Source: Sipunculus nudus (Eukaryota; Annelida; Sipuncula; Golfingiida; Sipunculidae). Taken from it: a stretch of 64,000 nt of DNA. Shown here one piece after another: positions 12,522 through 20,167 of this stretch. The notes under the pieces were generated by a model. The model was not told the DNA's origin. It saw nothing but the letters and a program-made list of their open reading frames with translations, and did no database searches. The translations under genes were made by a program, and so were the position numbers. Location of the stretch: positions 3,185,318 to 3,249,317 of the forward strand of contig CM049314.1 of the NCBI GenBank assembly GCA_026874595.1. Direction: 5' to 3'. Position 1 is the first letter of the stretch; each line of letters starts with the position of its first letter.

Positions 12522-13128
12522 GGGAGACAGAGAGGGGGTAGAGGGAGAGAGGGGAAAGAGAGTTACAGGGTTATATGTAAAGAACTGATAAAAATATTTA
12601 TCTATTAGTATTTCTTCAATTAGGAAGAAAAGGCCAATGTGTCAAAAGCCTCTGACTGATCGACTGTGGGCAAGTAGGTTAACAATACCATTTCTGGTTC
12701 TTCCATTAGCTCTCTTTTCGAAAAAATACCCAAGGCTTCGAAAATAATTCCTTCATGTTCATTAGTCAGTGTCATAATGAGATATTTACAGGAGCCTAAC
12801 CAATACCAGGTCTGATTATTATCTATGTTATACATATATGGGGATTTCGTTTAGGATTTATGAATTATAAGTCATTTGTTCAACGTTTAACTCTCTTGTA
12901 CCTCTTTATACAGAGCCGATAAAGGAGCGAAGAGAAAATATGAGGATGTTTTCAAGTTTGACACCAAACCAGACGTTTTTAGGTGACAATTATGAAGATA
13001 TCGCTGTGTACGACCCGGTCGCCGATGACCCGGAGGAAGATAACATCATTTCCGGTCCGATTGATCCAGGGTATTCTACTGTCAGTCGACAATGTCAGAG
13101 TCCGACACATACCGGGGTTTATGAGTAA
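758..13128 (+). CDS. Multiple-EGF (MEGF/Draper/SCARF-like) transmembrane receptor, whole gene
   Basis: Single-pass type I membrane receptor. Seen: a signal-peptide exon (758-821), twelve EGF exons (2034-11753, plus one doubtful and one dead exon), a transmembrane exon (11999-12101), a 26-nt microexon (12238-12263) and a tail exon ending TAA at 13126-13128. The EGF modules follow the laminin-type spacing CxxGxYGxxC-CSxGC-GxCxCKxGWxG of MEGF10, PEAR1, SCARF and Draper. Chosen exons sum to 3150 nt, 1049 aa, with matching splice phases throughout; all EGF exons are phase 1-1. Family knowledge: such proteins act as phagocytic or scavenger receptors at the cell surface, but the ligand cannot be told from sequence. 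No N-terminal EMI domain was seen, unlike MEGF10 and Draper. Exon ends come from reading splice signals by eye; first exon and microexon are the least certain parts. Confidence 0.8.
822..2033 (+). other. Intron 1 of the receptor gene
   Basis: About 1.2 kb between the signal-peptide exon and the first EGF exon. No cysteine-rich frame or known repeat was seen in it. The acceptor is TTTTTAG at 2033. Confidence 0.4.
2034..2258 (+). CDS. Receptor exon 2: EGF-like modules
   Basis: 75 codons, phase 1-1, acceptor TTTTTAG, donor ACAC|GTAAGC. Opens with ECPAGYFGQTC and carries 14 cysteines in laminin-type EGF spacing, including the GACKCNPGF signature near the end. Closest in pattern to exon 7 (5997-6221): both share an extra CPxxCxxGC insert and end in a PPxC motif. 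Confidence 0.88.
2259..3700 (+). other. Intron 2 of the receptor gene
   Basis: About 1.4 kb without a recognisable exon, transposon domain or RNA gene. Minus-strand open frames at 2269-2511 and 2471-2725 look like chance. Confidence 0.4.
3701..3838 (+). CDS. Receptor exon 3: single EGF-like module
   Basis: 46 codons, phase 1-1, acceptor ACTTTTAG, donor ACAG|GTAAAT. Encodes one 8-cysteine module starting CSYGTFGDQCERKC with the core GMCTYGC. The usual GWxG of the last loop is replaced by ENEVGVVC. A decayed homologue lies at 20083-20167 on the minus strand. Confidence 0.85.
4318..4446 (+). CDS. Receptor exon 4: single EGF-like module
   Basis: 43 codons, phase 1-1, acceptor TTTTACAG, donor CAGG|GTAAGC. 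One complete 8-cysteine laminin-type module, CQAGTYGQNCEKQC followed by RCTCKPGFYG. This is the minimal unit of which the longer exons hold nearly two. Confidence 0.88.
4559..4777 (+). CDS. Receptor exon 5: EGF-like modules
   Basis: 73 codons, phase 1-1, acceptor TTTTGACAG, donor AAGC|GTAAGA. Starts CSRGFYGIGCSKRC and contains GECSCKRGWYGSTC and GKCICRNGYTGTTC, so nearly two laminin-type modules. Confidence 0.88.
4977..5198 (+). CDS. Receptor exon 6: EGF-like modules
   Basis: 74 codons, phase 1-1, acceptor TTTCAACAG, donor GGAC|GTGAGT. Starts ECPTGWYGPGCKSRC and has the cores GTCKCRPGWFG and GMCICKDG. Only 200 bp of intron separates it from exon 5, and both share the GNPCKQD motif, suggesting an older exon duplication. 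Confidence 0.88.
5513..5564. repeat. (TA)n microsatellite
   Basis: Run of about 26 TA units with a few interruptions, in the intron after receptor exon 6. Confidence 0.9.
5812..5880 (+). pseudogene. Relic EGF exon in intron 6
   Basis: One frame reads CQSKCPTSCLNGC, matching the third to sixth cysteines of exons 2 and 7, then meets TGA at about 5865. Shifting by one base continues a similar pattern. There is no acceptor, no beginning and no second half. It is the decayed remainder of an exon of the exon 2/7 type lying just upstream of live exon 7. Confidence 0.6.
5997..6221 (+). CDS. Receptor exon 7: EGF-like modules
   Basis: 75 codons, phase 1-1, acceptor TGTTTTCAG, donor AAAC|GTATGT. Starts DCQVGYYGPDC-like after joining, has GVCQCKPGYAPPTC at its end and the CPSTCLEGC insert shared with exon 2. 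14 cysteines. Confidence 0.88.
6222..6967 (+). other. Intron 7 of the receptor gene
   Basis: About 750 bp, AT-rich. A CAG acceptor at 6827 followed by GT-TGT-CCA-AAT-GGT resembles the opening of an EGF exon but hits TAA within seven codons, so it is at best another relic. Confidence 0.3.
6968..7144 (+). pseudogene. Hybrid EGF exon, 3' half replaced by intron sequence
   Basis: Acceptor CTTTCAG at 6967, then ECSAGHFGPFCSKTC and TCVCKVGWFAKTC, homologous to exon 8. After TTTTCGTCA (7140) the sequence switches to the intron found upstream of the duplicated exons, compare GGTAGTAGATTT near 8003. The last three cysteines are lost. A weak donor GTAGAT at 7145 would make a 177-nt exon of phase 1-1, so it could still be spliced in frame; without that donor the frame ends at a TAG near 7163. 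I left it out of the main model. Confidence 0.6.
7204..7425 (+). CDS. Receptor exon 8 (type A, copy 1)
   Basis: 74 codons, phase 1-1, acceptor TTCATTACAG, donor CGAG|GTAATG. 14 cysteines; contains GICVCKAGWFGTTC and GECSCKAGSYGTRC. Nearly identical to exon 10 at 8066-8287. Confidence 0.88.
7690..7911 (+). CDS. Receptor exon 9 (type B, copy 1)
   Basis: 74 codons, phase 1-1, acceptor TATTGCAG, donor AATC|GTAGGT. Starts CKTGTYGEMCKEIC, has GSCKCRRGWYGEKC, and ends in a PPKC motif. Nearly identical to exon 11 at 8551-8772. Confidence 0.88.
8066..8287 (+). CDS. Receptor exon 10 (type A, copy 2)
   Basis: 74 codons, phase 1-1, acceptor CATAACAG, donor CGAG|GTAATG. Differs from exon 8 by only a few residues, for example SRYYG to SGYYG, HDTSC to NDTSC and GSYG to GSNG. 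Confidence 0.88.
8551..8772 (+). CDS. Receptor exon 11 (type B, copy 2)
   Basis: 74 codons, phase 1-1, acceptor TATTGCAG, donor AATC|GTAGGT. Differs from exon 9 at a few positions, for example KSGHC to KSKHC and SVAF to SVGF. Confidence 0.88.
8926..9147 (+). pseudogene. Dead type-A EGF exon
   Basis: Full 222-nt length and still recognisable (TCVCKAGWFGSTC), with an intact donor CGAG|GTATCG. The acceptor AG seen in copies 1 and 2 is GG here, codon five is TAG (position about 8940), and one conserved cysteine in the middle is glycine. Because neighbouring exons are phase 1-1, splicing from exon 11 to exon 12 of the model skips it without a frame change. Confidence 0.85.
9355..9416. repeat. (TA)n microsatellite
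   Basis: About 31 uninterrupted TA units; the surrounding open frames translating to poly(YI) are artefacts of this repeat. Confidence 0.95.
9425..9540 (-). mobile_element. tRNA-derived SINE head
   Basis: On the minus strand the segment reads like the 5' half of a type-II tRNA: GGCGTAGCCAAGTGGTAAGG fits the pol III A box (TAGCCAAGTGGT), followed by a stem pair CCGACCGG/TCGG. The B box is degenerate (GTGGGTGAAACG). It runs into the TA microsatellite as a tail. Best read as a SINE or tRNA pseudogene in the intron. Confidence 0.5.
9541..10085 (+). other. Intron sequence before receptor exon 12
   Basis: No exon recognised. It ends in a T-rich tract and TTTACAG acceptor at 10085. Confidence 0.4.
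10086..10307 (+). CDS. Receptor exon 12: EGF-like modules
   Basis: 74 codons, phase 1-1, acceptor ATTTACAG, donor AAAG|GTGAGA. Starts CAFGRFGHNCSEAC and contains GTCSCNSGWFGHAC and GTCRCESGLMG, nearly two laminin-type modules. Confidence 0.87.
10951..11166 (+). CDS. Receptor exon 13: EGF-like modules
   Basis: 72 codons, phase 1-1, acceptor AATACCAG, donor AAAG|GTAAAT. Starts CSDGRYGPDCINRC with ACSCKAGWAGDKC and ACTCKPGFVGKTC. Preceded by a featureless intron of about 640 bp. Confidence 0.87.
11496..11753 (+). CDS. Receptor exon 14: last EGF modules and stalk
   Basis: 86 codons, phase 1-1, acceptor ATTACAG, donor TTAG|GTATAA. 14 cysteines end at GVTC, then a cysteine-free stretch with three possible N-glycosylation sites (NGT, NNT, NTS) leads to the membrane exon. 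The stalk makes this exon longer than the other EGF exons. Confidence 0.87.
11999..12101 (+). CDS. Receptor exon 15: transmembrane segment
   Basis: Acceptor TTATGCAG, donor AACG|GTAAGT; enters in phase 1 and leaves in phase 2. Encodes a basic lead-in (GERRSMF), about 21 mostly small or hydrophobic residues (LVLGVGCGSFSGSLVLLCVC) and the stop-transfer SKR. The change of exit phase is what makes a further small exon necessary. Confidence 0.8.
12238..12263 (+). CDS. Receptor exon 16: 26-nt microexon
   Basis: Inferred from frame. Exon 15 leaves phase 2, but the long tail frame in the last exon needs phase 1. A segment after the good acceptor CATTTCAG at 12237, ending CAGG|GTACTT, is 26 nt long and converts phase 2 to phase 1, adding RYSGHSVKQ. 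Direct joining of exons 15 and 17 instead gives a TGA after about 23 codons. RNA could show either form. Confidence 0.55.
12445..12519. repeat. (TA)n microsatellite
   Basis: About 37 TA units in the last intron of the receptor gene, followed by a GA-rich stretch to about 12560. Confidence 0.95.
12914..13128 (+). CDS. Receptor exon 17: cytoplasmic tail
   Basis: Acceptor TTATACAG at 12913; reading in phase 1 gives 71 codons to TAA. The tail has NYEDI, VYDPV and GYSTV, that is two Yxx[I/V] motifs about 23 residues apart plus a final VYE. In MEGF10 and Draper, tail tyrosines recruit SH2 kinases through ITAM- or NPxY-type motifs; here the spacing is longer than a standard ITAM, so the role is inferred only. 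The other frame stays open only 23 codons and ends TGA at about 12981. Confidence 0.75.
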
Positions 13129-13224
13129 AAGTCTCATTGATTGTCATGGAGAAACCAGACATAGATGAAGACGCAAAGAAGAAACATTTTTCCAAGTCTT
13201 GGTCTCTTGGAATTTAAATCGATC

Positions 13225-13230
13225 AATAAA
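13225..13230 (+). terminator. Polyadenylation signal of the receptor gene
   Basis: AATAAA about 100 bp after the stop codon, the first such hexamer downstream. Confidence 0.6.
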
Positions 13231-13419
13231 TATGATATCCATGTATCAGGGAGTATTGTAATCAGAGGGCCAATTTATATATAAAAAGATATTTTTACAA
13301 ACAGAAGTGTACAGGTGTATATGAACAAGTGTGTATATGCTGGTCTCGTATCTTTGTTTCAATAACATATAATTACAGGGAATTGTTGAAAAGATACATG
13401 TCTACGCTTGTGTACCTGT

Positions 13420-13920
13420 TTTTTTTATGCCCCGACACAAAGTGGCTGGGGCATATAGTTTTACCCATGTCCGTCCTTCCTTCATTCCGTCATTCCGTCA
13501 TTCCGTCATTCCGAAATCAAACAGTTGACCGAACTTTTTTCGCAATGCCTGCAGATATTGGCCTGATTTTTGGTGTGTATGCAGATAATGACCAGTTACA
13601 GATTGAGTTCGCGTTTCGTCCCGGATGACCTACTTTTAACCGTTTTACGGCTCCTAAACTTAGAAAATTTCATGAAAAATAGAAATTTTCATTACAAATA
13701 CACATGTACGGACTTTTTTTCGCAATGCCTGCAGATATTGGCCTGATTTTTGGTGTGTGGGCAAATTATGACCAGTTACAGATCAAGTTCGCGTTTCGTC
13801 CCGGTTGACCTACTTTTGACCGTTTTACGGCTCCTAAACTTAGAAAATTTCATGAAAAATAGAAATTTTCATGACAAATACACATATACGGACTTTTTTT
13901 CGCAATGCCTGCAGTCTTAT
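13420..13920. mobile_element. Hairpin-headed repeat with 180-bp tandem units
   Basis: Begins with a hairpin, TATGCCCC and GGGGCATA separated by about 14 bases (13427-13456), followed by four CATTCCGT units (about 13481-13513), then two 180-bp units (from about 13534 and 13714) and the start of a third at 13894. Units share CGCAATGCCTGCAG and CGGCTCCTAAACTTAG. The architecture fits a non-autonomous repeat of the kind common in bivalve genomes, recalled from general knowledge; class not assigned. Confidence 0.65.
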
Positions 13921-14288
13921 GTTGTCCTGTTTTGTAATTACTTGCTACATTAGTTTCAAAGGTGATTTTTATTATCAATTACAGTACCCAGATATTTGTA
14001 TTCTTTCACTGTAAGATACACTTATAACTTGCGTTTGGCTGCTCCTGAAATGTCCCATTCTTGCCATAAAATTGTTTTCCTTTAAAAAGTATAAATATAT
14101 CGCAATTATTATTTCGAAACGCTTTGAAACGATTTTCTACAACCAAGACCACTATCTATAGCATAACATTCCAACACGCCCGTTGTGACATTCTTTATAC
14201 CGGAAAAGACAGCGTTTTGTTTGATTACACTGATCGGCATATCTGCATGTGTCGTCGTCCTATTTTTGCTCAATGGCAATCCTTTTAC

Positions 14289-14486
14289 CTTCAATGCATT
14301 TGTCACCCAGAAACCCTGCTTTACATGGACAAGATCCATCCTGGTGACAAGGGTTGCCAAGGCAGTCAGTAGGGCATTCCTTCTCACAAAACTGTCAAAA
14401 CCAGCCAATTTTACATGGACATGTATCATTGTTAGAGGACATGCGTCGTTTCTGCAACCTGTAGAGCAGGTGTCAGAACAATTGTT
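14289..14486 (-). pseudogene. EGF exon relic (A)
   Basis: Reads NNCSDTCSTGCRNDAC, then a 1-nt frameshift, then TCPCKIGWF with TGA in place of the glycine codon, then CEKECPTDCLGNPC and SCPCKAGFLGDKC. Donor GAAG|GTAAAA is intact. The first cysteine loop is missing. Confidence 0.75.
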
Positions 14487-14954
14487 TGGAAAATTGATAA
14501 AAATTAAATGTAAATATGATTGATTTGGCTTGTACTGTGCTTACATAGAATAAGTGAATGACGAATGGGAATAGGTCTAAATTGCACAATGTGGACTTTC
14601 ATGTCAGCATAATGAAACGAGCCAATAAGCAGAGGGAAATTACTTTGAGTCCGTATTATTACTATTCTCATTCTGATGACTACTGGATTCTCAGAGGATT
14701 ATGAACTATCTGCCTTAGTGCCCATAAAAGTACAAAACGGTTAAATCTTAAACGTCACATTTAACTAGAATCTGATAACGGATTAATTTGGAGCTCGATC
14801 AGCTCTATTATTAAAGGTTTATATAAATATAAAGATTGCAGTAAATCAACAACATTAAAATAAAGATTTTGAGTGATTAGTGACCCCTTGAATGAATTAA
14901 ACCTGGTTTGTACTTAACACCCACTTTTTTACACAACGGTGGAAAAAAACGTGG

Positions 14955-15140
14955 GATGTAATCACAACTGCGAAAGGGGCGCACTGTCGGAAAATGTAGC
15001 CTGTTCAACACTTAAGCTGACATTTCTGTCCATACCAGCCAGCCAGATATTCACAAGATCCATTGACTACTTCACAAGATGTGCCTTTACAACCCTCCGA
15101 ACATATGCTACAGTACAACTCCATCTACATTTGTTATTCT
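14955..15140 (-). pseudogene. EGF exon relic (B), type-B like
   Basis: Reads CSICSEGCKGTSC and GWYGQKCQLKC, closely matching exons 9 and 11 of the live gene, then hits TGA directly after KC. The GSCKC core has lost its second cysteine (GSCEY). Confidence 0.75.
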
Positions 15141-15172
15141 CTATAAAATAATGTATCCAAGTTGTTGATTAC

Positions 15173-15298
15173 CTGTGCGCAGGTCCTTCCTCCAACCAGT
15201 TTTGCAGCCACACGTGCCATTTATTTCATTACATGGATCTTAAAAACCGTCTCCACAGGTGTGGTTACAATCAATTCCAAATAAGCCACCAGCACATG
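15173..15298 (-). pseudogene. EGF exon relic (C)
   Basis: Acceptor CTTTACAG and donor ACAG|GTAATC survive. Reads CAGGLFGIDCNHTCGDG, then TAA where a cysteine region is expected, then DPCNEINGTCGCKTGW. 126 nt, phase 1-1. Confidence 0.75.
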
Positions 15299-15887
15299 CT
15301 GTAAAGAAGGATATTTATACTGAGTGAATTATCAACTGTGGCATGTCCAATAGCCACAGATACAGGAATACTAAGAGCGTTTTTACTGAACGTTTTAACT
15401 TGGTAAACAGAATTAAGTGGAAATTAAACAAAGAATGTTTGAATGCTTATTTTATGAAACATACATTATAATTGTTCTTTACACTGATAATTATTATAAT
15501 TCAGAATACAGTCATCATGAGACATGCATGAAGGTAAAGACGAATATGTGTCTATTAATATGTGACTAAAGCAGTATATATTTAGTTAAGCGAATGACGG
15601 ATAACAAATTTAGATTATATTGATATAAATTACCCAATATTTCAACATTGCCAATGGCACTAAAATACAAAACATTAACTTTGGTTATGCATGTTATGAA
15701 CTAGTGGCCTGCTTTTGCTAAACAGAGCCTCTAAGGAAATGGCACTCTTTGTTAAAAAATATTACTACACCATTTAGGCGGAAATATTAAAATCCATAAG
15801 AGATTAATGTATGCCACTCTAGGCTTGTCATAAGCGACACCAGAAGGCTGGAGCAATATATAGGACAATGCTCTTACTCTGTGAACA

Positions 15888-16096
15888 ATTTGCAACAGTA
15901 AATTCAGGTTTATGGTCACAGGTTCCGTCTGCATTACAGGTTTTATATCTACAAAAGCTGCTGCATTTATTTTGGCACCTGTTCCCATACCAGCCATCCA
16001 TGTTGGTATTACCAGCAGAAGAAGTAGCACACGTGTCTTTGCAACCCGCGGAACAATTTTATGTTCACGGCATCTCAAATGTTCCAGGACTGCATT
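15888..16096 (-). pseudogene. EGF exon relic (D)
   Basis: Acceptor ATTTCAG, then ECSPGTFE followed by TGA and TAA codons, then NCSAGCKDTC, GWYGNRCQNKC and CNADGTC. Several conserved cysteines are lost. Confidence 0.7.
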
Positions 16097-16149
16097 CTGA
16101 AATTATCAGAAACAAGAAGTCTTCACTTAAATTAAACTGTAGTGCACAC

Positions 16150-16256
16150 ATTGCCAGATCATGCAGCTTTACATATACAGTACCCTGTATCCTTTGAACG
16201 TTTATCAACCTGGCACCCATGAGAACAGGTCAAGTTGCAGTCGCTCCCAAACAAAA
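16150..16256 (-). pseudogene. EGF exon relic (M)
   Basis: Reads FGSDCNLTCSHGCQVDK and GYCICKAA then TGA. No acceptor and no first cysteine were found upstream. Confidence 0.6.
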
Positions 16257-17156
16257 TAAACAAAAATTGTGCGGGATATGTTAAGTCAGAACAAATTATA
16301 TGCAAATCATGCTTTTAATCTATTGAACAGCTTTGGGTTTTCATAAAGAAAGAATTGTTCTTGTTGAAGAATATACCATAAACTAAGTTGTAATGGAAAG
16401 AAGCAACTATAAAGAGGTAACTGTTGTCCATGTGTTTTTCAAATAGCCCTCCTGGATATTTGAAGCTAAACATCACCAATGACGATAAATGTACACAGAG
16501 AGAGAAAGTTGAATAATGTATCCAGTGACACATCAAATGAACAATAAAAAAGAGAGGTATTCCATTTATCTTCTTAATTATAAAGACATTTGTAAAAACC
16601 GGTGGTATATTAACTTCCTAATCTACTTTACAGACATTAAATAAAAAATAAGCCTGTTCCTAATACCGAGTTTAGTGGAAGTGTATAATGTGCGTAATTT
16701 TGTTCTTCGTATATTTATTACTTTTCGATTAGACACTCTCCACAATTATGTTATACAACGATATTTTTTATTAAAAATTGTTGACGCAAGAGTGCATCTT
16801 CAAAAAGTTTTCAAAGCATTCCAATTTACCAGTTATGCATTCTCCACCGCAATCCTCACCGTTTTATCCATTGTGACGAAAAATTGTAAATCCTGCCCAG
16901 GAGGAGGTTTCAAAACCGTTTCAAAGCAAATCGGATTATCCACATTTTTACGCTCTAGCAGGATTGTGACCCTTTTTTTTAAATAACCGATAACTGGGTA
17001 TTGCGCATAGAAGAGAACGAATTCTTTGTTTCAGCGCTTCCCTGTAGAGAAAGGGTATACCCCCCAGTTTATGTCTGGAAGAGGTACGTTTTGCAGTCTA
17101 TTCCATTCATTTGAGTTAAGCTACTTAGGAATGTGAAGGATGAAACCTATATTTAC

Positions 17157-17282
17157 CAGCACATCGTAAACCTGCCCAAGCGCTTTTACATGAAGAGTGT
17201 CCATTTTTCTTTCTGCACTCACCTTGACAATCAAGTGAGCACGTTCCTATACAACCATTTCGAAAGGTACCGTTTTGTCAAC
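17157..17282 (-). pseudogene. EGF exon relic (F)
   Basis: 126 nt with an AG acceptor and GCTG|GTAAAT donor, but the first cysteine codon is TGA. Then GTCSLDCQGECRKKNG and AWAGLRC. Confidence 0.65.
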
Positions 17283-17482
17283 CTGTAATATTTATAGATA
17301 ACTGCGATAATTTTGCCTTATAACCTTTGTGACCATTACCCCCACAGGCAGGGCTACTGGAATTCTATTTTTTTGTCTTTATTGTCTTTATAATGGTTGG
17401 GACCAATATTAAAAAAAGTTTCAAAATATATTTCCAACCAACATTTCATACACACGTATGAATATTATAAATGCTTATTTGC

Positions 17483-17622
17483 CTTTGTAGCATATTTCTC
17501 CAGTCACTCCTTGAAGACAAACGGTCATGCACTCGCCACTAACTTTGTCATATGCATCTTGCCTGCAGATTCCTTTGCATTCCTTTGTTCACATGATTCA
17601 CCATACGATACCTTCAAGCAAG
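17483..17622 (-). pseudogene. EGF exon relic (G), exon 3-like
   Basis: Reads CLKVSYGESCEQR, one-base frameshift, then CKGICRQD, SGECMTVC and VTGEIC. The donor position is GC instead of GT. Resembles exon 3 in length and in having VC before the last loop. Confidence 0.6.
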
Positions 17623-17867
17623 CTCTAAGGATATTATTGATTAAAAGGTGAAAAATTACAACGAGGAGGTTATATTTTTAAAATTTAAGGAGAGGGAAAT
17701 ATATTATAACAAAACAACATATGTAGCATCTAAAATTAGGTAATACGCGCTTGAAATATCCTTATTAAATACTCAACGTTACATTGAAGATAAGTAATTA
17801 TTTTCTAACATAAAACACGATTTTTCAGTTTCATAAACGACGTACACAGAAGGCACCCCTCTTCCCC

Positions 17868-18025
17868 ACAACCAGGTTTACACTTGCAATATCCGGTGGC
17901 TGGGTCACAGGATTCATCACAGTTAATGGAGCATCTTGCTGTACAATTTTTGCCATGCCAGTCAGCAATTAAATTACAAACGCCGGTGACTGTATCACCG
18001 ATTTCATTACATCAATTCCCAAAGA
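17868..18025 (-). pseudogene. EGF exon relic (H)
   Basis: A long open stretch with CNEIGDTVTGVC, WHGKNCTARCSINC and GYCKCKPGC, preceded by a frame break in what should be the first loop. Confidence 0.6.
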
Positions 18026-18221
18026 CACTTATTCACTGAGGGCCCATGATCCTACCTTTCAATCTGAATAATGAATTTAAAAATTAAAATTATATAGGAT
18101 GACCTATCAGGTATCAGCAACTGCCTAAAACGTAAAAATTAATTTTGTGATACATGTATAAAAAACATCTCAATAAACTTTATGAGGAAATATGTTTAAA
18201 ATGTTTATGTTCATAGACATT

Positions 18222-18345
18222 TGGGGTGAATATCATTTTATACAATTTAGTCCGTCTTCATCGTCACGACAAACATGTCACACGTCAGTCAGGGTGTTGC
18301 ACTCATCAGTCTTACACTCATCTCGGCCTTTTCTGTCGCGACTCT
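18222..18345 (-). pseudogene. EGF exon relic (L)
   Basis: After a one-base frameshift reads YGESRDRKGRDECKTDEC, then TGA within CHVC-like sequence, ending DGLNCIK. The donor GT is GA. Confidence 0.5.
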
Positions 18346-18712
18346 CACCATATTTTTACCTGGACAACCAATACACATGAACTAAAGGTTTATTGCTTTG
18401 AAAAAAAAAATATTTTAAGTATATTTTTTACAAGTTTGCATTATCATATATTGTGAAGAATACGTGACATAGTAGTCCTGATTATTCTTTACGAAGGCAG
18501 AATAATTGTAGCTACTAAAATCACATAAAAATCTAAAGCAAACCATAGTTTAATTTATTTTGCACACTCTTCTATGAAGTCCCTTCTATTTAAACTTACT
18601 AAACTTAATATCAACGATTCACTCATTCAAGTCATTTGAAATAAACGATTACAGTAGGCTTGTCACAAATGTTTCCAGTGTAGCCAGCTTTGCAAAAAAA
18701 GATCCGTTGTTC

Positions 18713-18950
18713 GTACAAAGACCTCCTTTGTACCCTTCTGGACATGGTGATTTGCATTTGGTGATTGACAAGAAGGTGCATTCTCGACTGAAAACTGAGC
18801 AGGTTTTATTACCTCCACTGGAACACCTGATGTCGCACATTGGTCCGTACCAGCCATGTCTACATTCACCATTTACGAAGGAGCTCGTCTTGTTACACCC
18901 CACAGAACAGCTGCTGTCACATTCAAGGCCAAACCATCCCTTTACACACT
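18713..18950 (-). pseudogene. EGF exon relic (I), exon 5/6-like
   Basis: The best preserved relic, open throughout: ECVKGWFGLECDSSC, GWYGPMCDIRC and GYKGGLC. It lacks a CxC pair and other conserved cysteines, and the donor reads GATCTT, so the module could not fold or splice normally. Confidence 0.7.
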
Positions 18951-19041
18951 CTCTTGAAATATTTTTAGACCTTGCTGCCGAAAAACAATGGCTAAATATT
19001 GTCTGAATCATTTAAAGAGAAAAAGCAATGTTTATATTTTC

Positions 19042-19150
19042 ACTGAGGGCATTGCGCACAAACAAAACCTGGCTTGCAGGTACATCTGCGATACACAGAG
19101 TCACAAATAGAATTACATCCAGAGGACCACATTTTCTTGAACCAAGTACC
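19042..19150 (-). pseudogene. EGF exon relic (J), exon 4-like
   Basis: The second half reads GCNSIC and RRCTCKPGFVCAQC, matching exon 4 of the live gene; the first half is in another frame, and TGA ends the module. Confidence 0.65.
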
Positions 19151-19286
19151 ATATGTTACATTTTGACAATCGGGAGCAGGAGTACAGCATAAAATGCAAG
19201 GAAAATCATTTTTTTTCTCATTCAGCTATATTTTCTGTAAACAATATAGGCGCCCCCATTTGTGTTATCCATCGTTATATTAGCAC

Positions 19287-20080
19287 TGCGTACACGATGT
19301 CTGACAATTTTTGCCTTACTAGGAGACCAGGTATACATTTTTCCGTCAAAGAATAAACAACCGTAACCTATTCCCAGCTCTCAGAAAGATCATTGGGGCA
19401 ATGACTAGTAGTAATGACTTTGGACTAAAAAGAGGACGATCAAATAGCGGTGTACTGAGAGTCATATTATCATGTATTGTCAAGAATATGAATTTACGAC
19501 TCCTAGGAAAAGGCTATGTAATGCCATATATTATATACAATATATTTTCAATATCTTGCCATAGAAAATAAAAAAAATATAGCAAATTTTAAAATCATGA
19601 ACAATATATACATGTCTTTTTTTCGTTTTAATATACATTCACTCTGCGTTCATTTGACAGTTACTGATTCAACTGCCTATTACCTGGAACACGATGTCTG
19701 CCAATTTTTGCCTTACTAGGAGACCAGGTATACATTTTTCCGTCAAAGAATAAACAACCGTAACCTATTCCCAGCTCTCAGAAAGATCATTGGGGCAATG
19801 ACTAGTAGTAATGACTTTGGACTAAAAAGAGGACGATCAAATAGCGGTGTACTGAGAGTCATATTATCATGTATTGTCAAGAATATGAATTTACGACTCC
19901 TAGGAAAAGGCTATGTAATGCCATATATTATATACAATATATTTTCAATATCTTGCCATAGAAAATAAAAAAAATATAGCAAATTTTAAAATCATGAACA
20001 ATATATACATGTCTTTTTTTCGTTTTAATATACATTCACTCTGCGTTCATTTGACAGTTACTGATTCAACTGCCTATTAC
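19287..20080. repeat. 397-bp tandem duplication
   Basis: 19287-19683 and 19684-20080 match almost base for base (offset 397; I saw a clear difference, ACAATTT against CCAATTT, near the start). The unit includes AT-rich non-coding sequence only. Such identity means a very recent event or a duplicated stretch in the assembly. Confidence 0.95.
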
Positions 20081-20082
20081 GA

Positions 20083-20167
20083 TTCACCCACTGTTTTAAC
20101 ACAACCGTGGGTACATAAACCGGTTATAAGGGTACATTTTTCTCCACGGCCACTTTTCTCAACCTTT
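20083..20167 (-). pseudogene. EGF exon relic (K), exon 3-like
   Basis: Acceptor TTTCGCAG, then GRGEKCTLITGLCTHGC, the same pattern as the second half of exon 3 (MCTYGC). It stops just where the 397-bp duplication begins. Confidence 0.65.

Larger units (their letters stand above)
14289..20167 (-). pseudogene. Inverted, decayed second EGF-receptor gene
   Basis: About twelve EGF-type exon remnants lie on the minus strand, tail to tail with the live gene. In transcription order: 20167-20083 (exon 3-like), 19150-19042 (exon 4-like), 18950-18713 (exon 5/6-like), 18345-18222, 18025-17868, 17622-17483 (exon 3-like), 17282-17157, 16256-16150, 16096-15888, 15298-15173, 15140-14955 (type B-like) and 14486-14289. 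The first three follow the same order as the live gene. Every remnant inspected has a stop, frameshift, truncation, missing cysteines or lost splice site. No signal peptide, membrane exon or tail was found; the 13420 repeat sits where its 3' end should be. Confidence 0.8.

Noticed and set aside
12914-12981. Reading of the last receptor exon directly after the membrane exon
   Set aside because: It gives a stop after about 23 codons, while another frame is open for 71 codons with tyrosine motifs. The microexon model explains both, though a short-tail isoform cannot be excluded.
16830-16930. Possible further EGF relic on the minus strand
   Set aside because: Only a short ECGGEC-like end is visible, too little to separate from chance.
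18707-19006. 99-codon plus-strand frame over the pseudogene
   Set aside because: Antisense shadow of an EGF exon relic; the minus strand shows the cysteine pattern.
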